NCBI GenBank assembly: GCA_039197765.1
Contig: JBCCTX010000102.1
Span: 1 to 22,317 of the forward strand
Source of the DNA: JBCCTX01 sp039197765
GTDB lineage: Bacteria > Bacteroidota > Bacteroidia > J057
Reading direction: 5' to 3'
Length of the DNA: 22,317 nucleotides
Every line of letters begins with the position of its first letter. Within the stretch, counting starts at the first letter, position 1. Of this stretch, positions 1 to 7,884 are shown in pieces. A program made the translations under genes and the position numbers. The notes beneath the pieces were generated by a model. The model ran no database searches and was not told the DNA's origin. It worked only from the letters and a program-made list of their open reading frames with translations.

Positions 1-833
1 AGGTCCGGATCTACTGGCGAAAAGCTCGCATCTGGTTGGGTCTCACTGTGTACATGGACCAGTGTTTTCCCTGTTTTTAATTGGGAGGAGATAACATTGA
101 GGTCTTTTCTTAGTACTTCAACTTCTTGTTTATCCACCAATTTTTGCCAGATATTTCCCCTAATTGAATCGATAAGCTCTTTCGGGTGGCCAGAGACAAC
201 CACCTCACCCAAACAGATAATAGCCATATTTTCGCAGAGTGTAGAGACATCATCTACAATGTGAGTTGAGAGAATTACAATTGTATTCTCCCCAATGTCG
301 CTGAGCAGATTGTGAAACCTATTGCGTTCAGTGGGGTCGAGCCCAGCAGTCGGCTCGTCCACAATGATGAGACGCGGATCCCCAATGAGTGCCTGTGCGA
401 TCCCAAAGCGTTGCTTCATACCCCCAGAGTATGTACCTAAATTCTTTTTTCTAGATTTACTGAGGTTGACTTTTTCAAGTAAGTGTCCCACTAGCTCTCT
501 ACGCTCTTTTTTATTATGGATTCCTTTGAGAGAGGCAATGTGGTCGAGCATAGTTTCAGCACTCACTTTGGGATACACGCCAAACTCTTGGGGTAAATAT
601 CCTAAGATCTTCCGAACTTCTGAGGGGTTCTGGAGTACGTCTATTTCTCCTATATGGATTGTCCCACTATCTGCCTCTTGTAGAGTAGCTATGGTACGCA
701 TTAGAGTTGATTTTCCAGCTCCGTTAGGACCTAATAATCCGAACATTCCTTGAGGAATGCTTAAGGTAACGTCTTTCAAGGCTTGCACGCCATTTGAATA
801 GGTCTTTGAAAGGTGTGAAATTTGTAATTCCAT
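1..833 (-). CDS. ABC transporter ATP-binding protein (ABC-2 exporter type), partial
   Basis: The gene begins with ATG at 833 and stays open to the left edge, so about 277 residues are visible and the C-terminus is missing. It is the cytoplasmic ATPase of an ABC exporter: it would bind and hydrolyse ATP to drive a membrane permease that must lie outside the window. Visible motifs are Walker A GPNGAGKS (residues 35-42), Q-loop YLPQEFG (79-85), signature YSGGMKQR (135-142), Walker B LIIVDEPTAGLDP (155-167) and the H-loop STH (189-191). The Q-loop region and the overall length match the ABC-2/multidrug (NatA, CcmA-like) ATPases, usually about 290-310 aa, so little should be missing. The substrate cannot be read from the sequence; a drug, lipid or gliding-related exporter are all possible. 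It is divergent from pdhA, with 212 bases between the two starts. Confidence 0.93.
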   Translation of the reverse strand, partial: MELQISHLSKTYSNGVQALKDVTLSIPQGMFGLLGPNGAGKSTLMRTIATLQEADSGTIHIGEIDVLQNPSEVRKILGYLPQEFGVYPKVSAETMLDHIASLKGIHNKKERRELVGHLLEKVNLSKSRKKNLGTYSGGMKQRFGIAQALIGDPRLIIVDEPTAGLDPTERNRFHNLLSDIGENTIVILSTHIVDDVSTLCENMAIICLGEVVVSGHPKELIDSIRGNIWQKLVDKQEVEVLRKDLNVISSQLKTGKTLVHVHSETQPDASFSPVDPD

Positions 834-962
834 GGGTTAGTTGAGCATAAATGAATAAGAGCTAGCCATTTCCGTAGCCTTCTAAATGTAATATAGATGG
901 GAATAATTTATAATAAGTTGCAAGGAAACCTAGAATAAATAGTTTCTCATATGCTCATTAAT

Positions 963-970
963 TATATTTG
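963..970 (+). promoter_or_regulatory. possible -7 promoter element for pdhA
   Basis: TATATTTG fits the Bacteroidota -7 consensus TAnnTTTG and lies 76 bases before the pdhA start, in an AT-rich divergent intergenic region. The upstream element is poor: TTTC at 943-946, only 16 bases away, instead of a TTTG/TTG at the usual spacing. Such short AT-rich matches arise easily by chance. Confidence 0.3.
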
Positions 971-1045
971 CTAATCACATATTCTATGCAGAACTTAGAA
1001 TAGTAGAGTGTATCAAAAACTATAAATCCTTTAATTTTCTGGTTC

Positions 1046-2065
1046 ATGTCAAATACCTCAACGAAGACAAAGGCAAACGCTGAAACTTACTCCAAAGAAC
1101 AAGTGCTTGAATGGTTTGAAACCATGCTATTGATGCGCAAGTTTGAAGAAAAGGCGAGCCAATTGTACATGCAGGGAAAATTTCGAGGCTTTTGCCATTT
1201 GTATATCGGGCAAGAGGCTGTGGCTGTAGGCTTGGAAACAGCTATTCGCCCTGAGGATTATGTTATCACCGCCTACAGAGATCATGGGCCTGCCTTGGCA
1301 AGAGGGGTCTCAGCGAATGCTTGCATGGCTGAGTTGTTTGGAAAAGCGACAGGGTGTTCCAAAGGTAGGGGAGGATCTATGCACTTCTTTTCAAAAGAGC
1401 ATAACTTTCTCGGAGGTCATGGAATTGTAGGGGGACAGATTCCCTTAGGTACAGGAGTAGCCTTTGGCTGTCAATACAAAGAGGAAGATAAGTTATGTGT
1501 GACCATGATGGGAGATGGTGCCACACGTCAGGGTTCTATGCATGAATCTTTCAATCTTGCCATGTTGTGGAACCTACCTGTTTTATATATCATTGAGAAC
1601 AATCAGTATGCGATGGGTACCTCGGTGGAGCGTACTTCTAATGTGACGGAGCTGTATACGCTGGGAGAGAGTTATGACATGCCCTCTAAGCCTATCGATG
1701 GAATGGATGTAGTTACTGTGTATGAAGAGTTGAAGCCAGTGATTGAACATATCCGTTCTGGTAAAGGTCCTTACCTAGTTGAAATGAAGACCTATAGATA
1801 CCGCGGTCATTCAATGTCTGATCCAGCGAAGTATAGAACCCGTGAAGAATTGGAGAACTTTAAAGGGAAAGATCCCATTGCCAATTTAAAACTCTACATT
1901 GTGGAGCATAATCTCGCTTCGGACGATGAGCTGAAAGAGATAGATGTTCGAGTGAAAAAAGCTGTTAAAGATTGTGTAGATTTCGCAGAAAGTTCTCCCT
2001 TTCCAGATCCCTCAGAGCTATATGAGGATGTATATGTGGGGGATTACCCTTACATAATGGAATAA
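1046..2065 (+). CDS. pdhA: pyruvate dehydrogenase E1 component, alpha subunit
   Basis: This is the alpha subunit of the thiamine-diphosphate-dependent E1 component, which decarboxylates pyruvate and passes the acetyl group to the lipoyl domain of E2 in the cytoplasmic pyruvate dehydrogenase complex. The 339-aa length is typical. The thiamine-diphosphate/Mg motif starts at GDGATRQG (residues 156-163) and closes with the Asn pair of ENNQYAMGT (184-192). The conserved loop YRYRGHSMSDP (250-260), followed by AKYRTREE, matches the E1-alpha active-site loop. The ATG at 1046 is supported by the usual short N-terminal extension before the first conserved helix. In many Bacteroidota pdhA is followed by E1-beta or E2 genes; here it is followed one base later by the convergent end of a response-regulator gene, so partner subunits must lie elsewhere. 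A branched-chain 2-oxoacid E1-alpha is the alternative, but the motifs look more like PdhA. Confidence 0.95.
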   Translation: MSNTSTKTKANAETYSKEQVLEWFETMLLMRKFEEKASQLYMQGKFRGFCHLYIGQEAVAVGLETAIRPEDYVITAYRDHGPALARGVSANACMAELFGKATGCSKGRGGSMHFFSKEHNFLGGHGIVGGQIPLGTGVAFGCQYKEEDKLCVTMMGDGATRQGSMHESFNLAMLWNLPVLYIIENNQYAMGTSVERTSNVTELYTLGESYDMPSKPIDGMDVVTVYEELKPVIEHIRSGKGPYLVEMKTYRYRGHSMSDPAKYRTREELENFKGKDPIANLKLYIVEHNLASDDELKEIDVRVKKAVKDCVDFAESSPFPDPSELYEDVYVGDYPYIME

Positions 2066-2066
2066 C

Positions 2067-2447
2067 TCAAGTGGTCCCTTGAAGGTAAGGGGCCGCAACT
2101 TGGGAAAATTTGATGGGATCGAATGGCTTTAAAATGTAAGCGTCTATACCTGCAGCAGTGAACTCCTCAATTTTCTCAGGAGTGGAGTGAGCAGTAAGAG
2201 CGATAATGGGAGTCTTCCTACCATTGTCTAAGGACCGAATTTGTGGGGTGGCTTCTAAGCCACTCATGATAGGCATTTCAATATCCATTAGAATGAGCTG
2301 AAACCTCTCTCTCCTTACCATCTCAATGGCATCCTCGCCATTGTCTGCTTTTGCTACCTCGAATCCTTCTTTATTCAAGACATGTTCAGCGATGATTAGA
2401 CTTACTTCGTCATCTTCCACCACTAATATGCGTGGATTCGTATTCAT
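2067..2447 (-). CDS. single-domain response regulator (CheY-like receiver)
   Basis: This is a 126-aa protein made of one receiver domain and no output domain. The acidic pocket is E11-D12-D13, the phospho-acceptor is D55 in LILMDIEMP, the switch Thr is T85 in ALTAH, and the conserved Lys is K107 in ILKPFDP, so all catalytic positions are present. It should accept a phosphoryl group from a histidine kinase and signal by protein contact. The LTAH/LKP style resembles receivers found in hybrid kinases. No kinase is adjacent. Its TGA stop (2067-2069) is separated from the pdhA stop by one base, so the two genes converge tail to tail. The next upstream gene on the same strand starts 212 bases away, so this gene is probably transcribed from its own promoter. 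Confidence 0.92.
   Translation of the reverse strand: MNTNPRILVVEDDEVSLIIAEHVLNKEGFEVAKADNGEDAIEMVRRERFQLILMDIEMPIMSGLEATPQIRSLDNGRKTPIIALTAHSTPEKIEEFTAAGIDAYILKPFDPIKFSQVAAPYLQGTT
2068..2102. terminator. hairpin at convergent pdhA / response-regulator ends
   Basis: An interrupted inverted repeat begins three bases after the pdhA stop: outer arms CAAGT (2068-2072) and ACTTG (2098-2102), inner arms GGTCCCTT (2073-2080) and AAGGGGCC (2087-2094), with one G-T pair and a six-base loop. It lies inside the last codons of the response-regulator gene. No clear T-tract follows on the plus strand, so this is a candidate 3'-end structure rather than a textbook intrinsic terminator. Confidence 0.45.
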
Positions 2448-2659
2448 AGATTATGATATTTATACAGCCAAAAACAAGAACTTACCGAGAGATAGATTTC
2501 TATGTATGAGACGTGGTAAAACGACTTAGGATACTTTTCATTATTCAAAACCCCTTTAAGATACCCTATTATACACACATAAACACGTGAAATTTGTTCA
2601 AAGTGTATTTTTTTTAGGTGGCTAGTAAAAAATCACAAGTAATTGTCCAATTTATAGCC

Positions 2660-3766
2660 TCAACCGTAGAGAAATTCCAGTCTATTGGTTAGTAAGTCTA
2701 CATCGATGTACTTTTTGAATAGTGCAACGGCTTTTGTAACCTTCCACGGAGTGCGCGTATTTATTTTTACTTCTATGCGGCTAATTTTTATCACGCACTC
2801 ATAAGTATCCATTGGGGAAGACACGACTGGAATACCAAACGTATTTACATATTCAGTCGCTGACTCACTTAACTCTCCTTTGCCAGATATTACAATGCCT
2901 GCCAGAATCGTTTCCCCAGTTCCCATGACCATAGATACTTCCTTGAGTTTTTTAAGGGCATCATCTAGGCGACTTTGGCTTACCACCAGTAGTAGATTGG
3001 AAGTATTTTTTAAAACTTTCTTGTCGATTAAAGAGCCAGCAATAATTTCCTGAACGCGATTGTCTAACTTTTCCCTATTGAATAAAACTTTACCATTAAT
3101 GCTTTCCACTACAGATTGCATGAGGGGGAGGGCAAGTTCTTCTTCATAAGGAATGACCCCTAATAGGGGAATCCCCTTTTGTGAAAGCTTCTTCCCTACA
3201 AAGTATTTTACCTTCTCGTACTTTTGTTCGAGGGTTTTATTAACGATTACGCCTATTATCGGCACCTGCTTTTGCTCAAAGACAGCGAGACACATAGTTA
3301 AGCGATCCAGTGTACTGCCAATGCCCGCTTCCACTACCATAATGACCCCGGAATTGAGATTCTTTGCGACCTGTGCATTAGATAGGTCGACTACACTCCC
3401 TACCCCTGGATGTCCAGTGCCCTCATAGACGACAAACTTATGCCGCTGACAAAGGATTCTTGAAGCCTTTTCGATTTTCTGAGGGAAAGTGAATTGAGAG
3501 GGGTTTTCAATGTAATCCGTTACGGTACTTCCACTTAGAATGACGGGACTATGAATATTGGGCTCAAGGTCAAAGCCCATTACCTTGGCAAATAATACAG
3601 CATCTTTATCTACTTGACCATTTCGAGCAATCACATATTTTTGGCCTACTGGCTTACAATACCCAGTATCTATATTGAGCGATTGTAAGGTTTGGACCAA
3701 TCCCAATGTAGTAGTTGTCTTACCTACGTGTTGATTAGTAGCAGAAATATAAACGCGATTGTTCAT
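2660..3766 (-). CDS. BioD-like P-loop / DRTGG protein related to phosphotransacetylase N-terminus
   Basis: This 368-aa protein starts with a BioD-like NTPase fold. A P-loop of the dethiobiotin-synthetase type, ATNQHVGKTTTT, lies near residues 9-20, and VVYEGTGHPGVGSVVDL resembles the BioD/CobQ second motif. The C-terminal part (VISGKGELSES... GIPVVSSPMDTYE) has the look of a DRTGG domain. This is the architecture of the regulatory N-terminus of long phosphotransacetylases (COG0857 type), but the catalytic acetyl/butyryl-transferase domain is absent, so it should not make acetyl-phosphate by itself. The start was set at the ATG (3764-3766); an in-frame TTG six codons upstream is less likely. 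The role is unknown; regulation of acetyl-CoA metabolism or a separate ligase-like activity are both possible. Being near pdhA is suggestive only. It is divergent from uppS. Confidence 0.8.
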   Translation of the reverse strand: MNNRVYISATNQHVGKTTTTLGLVQTLQSLNIDTGYCKPVGQKYVIARNGQVDKDAVLFAKVMGFDLEPNIHSPVILSGSTVTDYIENPSQFTFPQKIEKASRILCQRHKFVVYEGTGHPGVGSVVDLSNAQVAKNLNSGVIMVVEAGIGSTLDRLTMCLAVFEQKQVPIIGVIVNKTLEQKYEKVKYFVGKKLSQKGIPLLGVIPYEEELALPLMQSVVESINGKVLFNREKLDNRVQEIIAGSLIDKKVLKNTSNLLLVVSQSRLDDALKKLKEVSMVMGTGETILAGIVISGKGELSESATEYVNTFGIPVVSSPMDTYECVIKISRIEVKINTRTPWKVTKAVALFKKYIDVDLLTNRLEFLYG

Positions 3767-3927
3767 ATAAAAGATGGGTTTCAAGTCTATGGCCTGAGGG
3801 TTACAGTTTGACTTTCTATCACGCTAAGTGGGAAACGGAAAACTATAAACACTGAATAAGCCTATTTTTATTTCAGTATACAATCTTTTTGATAAGTTAA
3901 CAAACCGGGATTTTCAGATTCATTTTG

Positions 3928-3935
3928 TACCTTTG
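3928..3935 (+). promoter_or_regulatory. candidate -7 promoter element for uppS-bamA
   Basis: TACCTTTG is an exact match to the Bacteroidota -7 consensus TAnnTTTG, about 90 bases upstream of the uppS ATG in the 258-base divergent region. I do not see a convincing -33 TTTG at the expected distance, so the call rests on the -7 element and position alone. Confidence 0.4.
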
Positions 3936-4024
3936 ACCGGCTATAGAAGACCTACTATACCAATTTTTTTCTCCTGGCAACGCCACGGATTTGTGTGCGT
4001 TAATAAATCATCTGGCAATTGTCC

Positions 4025-4780
4025 ATGGCTCTTTTTGAACAGATTCAACATTTTAGACTTCCTCAACACATTGCCATTATCATGGATGGGAATGGGCGTT
4101 GGGCAAGAAAGAAAGGAAATGCTAGGGTATTTGGCCATCGGTCAGCCATAGAAGCCGTCCGAGATACGACAGAAGGAGCTGCAGAATTGGGGATAAAGTA
4201 TCTTACGTTATTCGCCTTTTCTACAGAAAACTGGCAGCGACCTAAGTTAGAGGTTAATGCACTGATGCAGCTTCTCGTTGAGACGATTCGAAAGGAAACG
4301 TCAACCCTGATGAAAAACGATATTCGGCTCAATGCAATTGGTGAATTGGAAAGTTTACCTGCGAAATGCCGGAAAGAACTCGACGAGGCGATTAATTTGA
4401 CGAAGGGAAACGAACGAATGACACTCAACTTGGCACTTAGTTATGGATCAAGGGCTGATATTGTGAAAGGGGTGCAAAGATTGGTTGAAGAAGTACAAAA
4501 AGGAGTAATAGCTCCTCAAGATATAGGGGAAGAAGTTTTTAGCTCGTTTTTGAGTACGGCAAATATGCCAGATCCAGAGTTACTGATTCGAACCTCAGGT
4601 GAGGAGCGAATCTCCAACTTTCTTCTTTGGGAAATAGCCTATGCAGAAATATATTTCACGGGCAAACTCTGGCCGGATTTCCGTAGAGAAGATCTATATG
4701 AGGCTGTTCGTAACTACCAAAGCAGAGAACGGCGTTTTGGGAAAATAAGTGAACAAATAGTGAACAAATCTAATCTTTGA
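4025..4780 (+). CDS. uppS: isoprenyl transferase (undecaprenyl diphosphate synthase)
   Basis: This cytoplasmic cis-prenyltransferase condenses isopentenyl diphosphate units onto farnesyl diphosphate to make undecaprenyl diphosphate, the lipid carrier for peptidoglycan and surface polysaccharide. The 251-aa length is standard. The substrate-binding motif HIAIIMDGNGRWA (residues 15-27) contains catalytic Asp21. FSTENW (65-70) and the C-terminal signature RTSGEERISNFLLW (189-202), followed by AYAEIYF and WPDF, are all conserved. I chose the ATG at 4025 over a TTG two codons earlier. The stop codon is one base from the bamA ATG, so the two genes are almost certainly co-transcribed and translationally linked. 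This uppS-bamA pairing is common in Bacteroidota. Confidence 0.97.
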   Translation: MALFEQIQHFRLPQHIAIIMDGNGRWARKKGNARVFGHRSAIEAVRDTTEGAAELGIKYLTLFAFSTENWQRPKLEVNALMQLLVETIRKETSTLMKNDIRLNAIGELESLPAKCRKELDEAINLTKGNERMTLNLALSYGSRADIVKGVQRLVEEVQKGVIAPQDIGEEVFSSFLSTANMPDPELLIRTSGEERISNFLLWEIAYAEIYFTGKLWPDFRREDLYEAVRNYQSRERRFGKISEQIVNKSNL

Positions 4781-4781
4781 G

Positions 4782-7349
4782 ATGAAATACATAGTTTATT
4801 TTTGTGCGGTAAGTTTCTTCCTACTCGGTTTATTTGTAGGTGGAATGGGGCAAGAAGCTAACCAAAATACGGAGAAGCGTATTCCCTATCTTATTGCTGA
4901 TATTGAGGTAATTGGTGCTGAATACAGTGATGAGAATGCAATCCTTAATTTTAGTGGACTAGCTGTAGGAAACTCCGTAACACTGATTTCCAGGACACTA
5001 CCAGATGGCGAAAAACTTCTTGGAGGACAGGCGATTGCCGATGTGGTGAAAAGACTATGGCGCGAGAATATATTTTCAGATATAGAGGTTCGTGCGAAGG
5101 AGATCTCAGGAACAACTGTGAAATTGGAGATTGAAGTAACCGAGCGTCCACGAATTGCCTCAATAGAATTCAAGGGGATCTCCAAGACACAGGCAGAAGA
5201 CCTCAAAGAGAAGATCAACTTCATTCGCGGGACAATTCTTACAGAATCTAAAGAGCAGACCGCTAGGCGCATCATCCGTAACTTCTACATCGAAAAGGGA
5301 TTCTTTAATATCGGTGTGGATATCACGGAAGAACCCGATAAAGTTATTAAAAATGGAGTTACAGTTAAGCTAAATGTTTCTAAGGGAAAGAGGACCAAAA
5401 TAGATGAGATTTTGGTAGAAGGAAATGAAGCCTTTAACGATAAAAAGATCAAAAGATTGCTCAAAAAGGTAAATGAAAAGCGTATCTGGCGCTTTTGGGC
5501 CAGGTCAAAGTATGTACCTAAAATCTTTAGAGAAGCTAAGGATAACTTGATTCTGGCATACAATGACGATGGATACCGAGATGCCAAAGTCCAGTTTGAC
5601 ACAGTTCAAACACTTGATAATAAAACGGTTCAAGTCAAACTCGATCTGTATGAAGGACAGCAATACTACTTCCGTAACCTCGTCTGGTCGGGAAACCTGA
5701 AGTACAATTCTTTTGTACTTGCTAGTAAGCTGGGGATTGAAAAGGGCGATGTATACAATGAATCTCTCTTACAAAAACGATTAAATGGAGATCCACAGGG
5801 CTCAGATGTAAGTTCACTCTACCTAGATGATGGGTATCTCTTCTTTCAAGTAAACCCCGTAGAGGTAGCTGTAGAAGAAGACTCAATAGACCTTGAACTA
5901 CGGATTATAGAAGGTCCACAATCAACGATTCAGAAGGTGGACGTGCGAGGCAATGACAAAACAAGTGATTATGTCATCGTGCGGGAGTTACGGTCTTCTC
6001 CCGGTCAGAAGTTTAGCCGAACCAACCTGATCCGTAGCCAACGAGAGATTATCAATTTGGGCTACTTTGACCAGGAAAACCTGGGGGTAGAACCTATTCC
6101 AAATCAGGCTACAGGTACCGTGGATATTGTTTACAGTGTTACAGAACGCTCTGCTGACCAACTTCAATTACAAGGAGGCTGGGGACAGCGTTTCCGCGAT
6201 GGTGCAGGAAATGTAATTGGAGGAGGATTTATTGGGACTGTACAATTGGCATTTAATAACTTCTCTACGAAACGAATTTTCCAGCCGAAAGCTTGGCGGC
6301 CTGTTCCTTCAGGAGATGGGCAGAAGGTCAATCTGGCTGTTCAGATTAATGGTCTAGGATATAGAAACTTTTCTCTCTCCTTCTTGGAGCCCTGGCTCGG
6401 AGGTAAGAAGCCTAACTCCTTGGGTGTAAGTGCATCCTATTTCATATTCCAGAACGGAAGTATTTTTACCCAGACCTTCCGAAACGCAATTTTATCTACC
6501 TCTGTAGATTTCCGTCAGCGTCTTAAGTTTCCAGATGATTTCTTTACGCTGAATAGCTCTATTAACTACAAATACTATGATATCGAAAACCCTTCAAGGA
6601 CAAGTGGAGGAATTTTTCAAGGCTTTGAAAATGACGCCAAAGCCTTTATCAATGTAATTACGCTGAAAGAGACCTTGGGAAGAAGCAGTGTAGACGCCGT
6701 GATTTATCCACGTAGTGGCTCGATAATGAGTCTTTCAGTAGAGGCTACTCCCCCCTATTCCTTATTTACAGACAAGAGTGATCTCTACGATACTAGCTCC
6801 GATGCAGCCCGCTTCCAGTTCCTGGAATACCACAAATGGGAGTTCTCCAGTAACTGGTTCTTTAATATCATCGGAGACATGGTATTTTCTGCCAAAATCG
6901 AATCTGGTTTCTTGGGATCCTATGACAGGAGACTGGGTCTATCTCCCTTTGAACGTTACTTCTTAGGAGGTTCAGGCATGAATGCAGGTTTTGGTTTTGA
7001 TGGAAGGCGGATTATTCCTTTACGTGGATATGACGACTTCTCTATTACAGACAATGGGAATGGATATCCGATCTACAACCGCTTTGTGATGGAACTCCGC
7101 CAACCACTTTCATTGAACCAAAGTTCCCCTATTTGGATGCTGGGTTTCTTAGAAGGAGGAAATGGCTATACCAGTATTCGCAAGTACAATCCCTTCGACC
7201 TCAAGCGTGCAGCTGGTGTGGGACTTCGCGTAATGCTACCCATGGTTGGCCTCCTTGGCCTGGACTGGGCCTATGGATTTGACCGACTCAACGGTGTGAA
7301 TGAAGTATCCGGAAGCCAATTCCACTTTATTCTTGGACAGCAGTTCTAG
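4782..7349 (+). CDS. bamA: outer membrane protein assembly factor BamA (Omp85 family)
   Basis: This is the central subunit of the beta-barrel assembly machine, which folds and inserts outer-membrane proteins. The 855-aa precursor has an N-terminal signal peptide (hydrophobic stretch about residues 3-22, likely cleaved after GMGQ). Next comes a series of POTRA domains over roughly residues 35-430, for example the segment with TKIDEILVEGNEAFNDKKI, then a 16-strand-type barrel. SFLEPW near residue 530 is typical of Bacteroidota BamA, and IPLRGYDDF near residue 746 is the conserved (V)RG(F/Y) loop-6 motif that packs inside the barrel. The chain ends in ...HFILGQQF, with the terminal Phe expected of an outer-membrane protein. 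The gene starts one base after uppS. Unlike the common layout, no ompH follows directly; a hairpin comes next. Confidence 0.96.
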   Translation: MKYIVYFCAVSFFLLGLFVGGMGQEANQNTEKRIPYLIADIEVIGAEYSDENAILNFSGLAVGNSVTLISRTLPDGEKLLGGQAIADVVKRLWRENIFSDIEVRAKEISGTTVKLEIEVTERPRIASIEFKGISKTQAEDLKEKINFIRGTILTESKEQTARRIIRNFYIEKGFFNIGVDITEEPDKVIKNGVTVKLNVSKGKRTKIDEILVEGNEAFNDKKIKRLLKKVNEKRIWRFWARSKYVPKIFREAKDNLILAYNDDGYRDAKVQFDTVQTLDNKTVQVKLDLYEGQQYYFRNLVWSGNLKYNSFVLASKLGIEKGDVYNESLLQKRLNGDPQGSDVSSLYLDDGYLFFQVNPVEVAVEEDSIDLELRIIEGPQSTIQKVDVRGNDKTSDYVIVRELRSSPGQKFSRTNLIRSQREIINLGYFDQENLGVEPIPNQATGTVDIVYSVTERSADQLQLQGGWGQRFRDGAGNVIGGGFIGTVQLAFNNFSTKRIFQPKAWRPVPSGDGQKVNLAVQINGLGYRNFSLSFLEPWLGGKKPNSLGVSASYFIFQNGSIFTQTFRNAILSTSVDFRQRLKFPDDFFTLNSSINYKYYDIENPSRTSGGIFQGFENDAKAFINVITLKETLGRSSVDAVIYPRSGSIMSLSVEATPPYSLFTDKSDLYDTSSDAARFQFLEYHKWEFSSNWFFNIIGDMVFSAKIESGFLGSYDRRLGLSPFERYFLGGSGMNAGFGFDGRRIIPLRGYDDFSITDNGNGYPIYNRFVMELRQPLSLNQSSPIWMLGFLEGGNGYTSIRKYNPFDLKRAAGVGLRVMLPMVGLLGLDWAYGFDRLNGVNEVSGSQFHFILGQQF

Positions 7350-7391
7350 GCTGTAAGGCAAATGTACATAAGAGAAAGGGTATGTCATGTC

Positions 7392-7414
7392 GAGGGATTT
7401 CTTGAAGATCCCTC
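7392..7414 (+). terminator. intrinsic-type terminator after bamA
   Basis: Perfect 7-bp arms GAGGGAT (7392-7398) and ATCCCTC (7408-7414) with a nine-base loop, followed by a pyrimidine-rich tail (7415-7430), lie 43 bases after the bamA stop. It would end the uppS-bamA transcript. The tail is a mixed C/T tract rather than pure T. Confidence 0.65.
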
Positions 7415-7542
7415 CTTCCTTCTTTCTCTCAGCTAAATTTTCCTCCATTAGCTTCACTCAGTGGTAAAACCTAGTTCAGGGAGTACATTACATCTGTATT
7501 ATCCATAGTAAAGATTCATTAATTACTAAATTATTTAGTATA

Positions 7543-7574
7543 TTTACCTTGTAATTGCTAAAATTGAAGGTAAA
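7543..7574. promoter_or_regulatory. palindrome abutting the start of the small winged-helix gene
   Basis: TTTACCTT (7543-7550) and AAGGTAAA (7567-7574) are perfect 8-bp inverted arms separated by 16 bases. Inner AATT/AATT steps can extend the pairing. The right arm runs into the ATG at 7574-7576, so the dyad covers the leader, any Shine-Dalgarno-like AAGG, and the first base of the gene. It fits a dimer operator for autoregulation, or a start-masking RNA hairpin. Confidence 0.55.
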
Positions 7575-7792
7575 TGGATAACATAGATACTTTACAGAAG
7601 TACAAACTCCTGAAAGCGTTGGTTGACGAGCCTCGTTCCTTAGAGTGCCTTTCTTGGATTGCAGGTACAAGTATGATCAACGCGATTAAGGTCTTGGATG
7701 AATTAGTAGAGGAGGGGAAAGCTGAGCGGGAAGGGGAGGGGTACTTGCTGCCAAGGGAGGAGCGTGATAGTTCTGCGCTTGATATTGAGTAG
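7574..7792 (+). CDS. small winged-helix DNA-binding protein (putative)
   Basis: This 72-aa protein has no match I can name with certainty. Its layout is that of a minimal winged helix: a first helix (LQKYKLLKALVDEP, residues 8-21), a short second helix (LECLSWIAG, 23-31), a recognition-type helix (MINAIKVLDELVEEGKAE, 34-51) and a beta-wing (REGEGYLLP, 52-60), then an acidic tail. This resembles the cores of MarR/ArsR/PadR-type regulators without dimerisation or ligand domains. The strong palindrome that ends at its start codon supports both that the gene is real and that it may control itself. It lies alone between the bamA terminator and the AraC-family gene (92 bases downstream, same strand), so joint transcription with that gene is possible. 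Confidence 0.65.
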   Translation: MDNIDTLQKYKLLKALVDEPRSLECLSWIAGTSMINAIKVLDELVEEGKAEREGEGYLLPREERDSSALDIE

Positions 7793-7884
7793 CAAGGTAC
7801 GAAAATGTGAACCTTTTGGTGTATCCTAATTCAAATTTGTCCTAAATTAAGGGATATGGATATGAGGATAATCTCAACAAGAAA

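Noticed and set aside
322..753. 143-aa plus-strand frame
   Set aside because: It is the antisense shadow of the ABC ATPase gene, whose Walker A, signature and Walker B motifs read on the minus strand.
3767..3784. Upstream TTG start for the BioD-like gene
   Set aside because: It adds six residues before an ATG that opens directly into the conserved P-loop strand.
4019..4024. TTG start two codons before the uppS ATG
   Set aside because: ATG at 4025 gives the usual UppS N-terminus; the TTG has no support.
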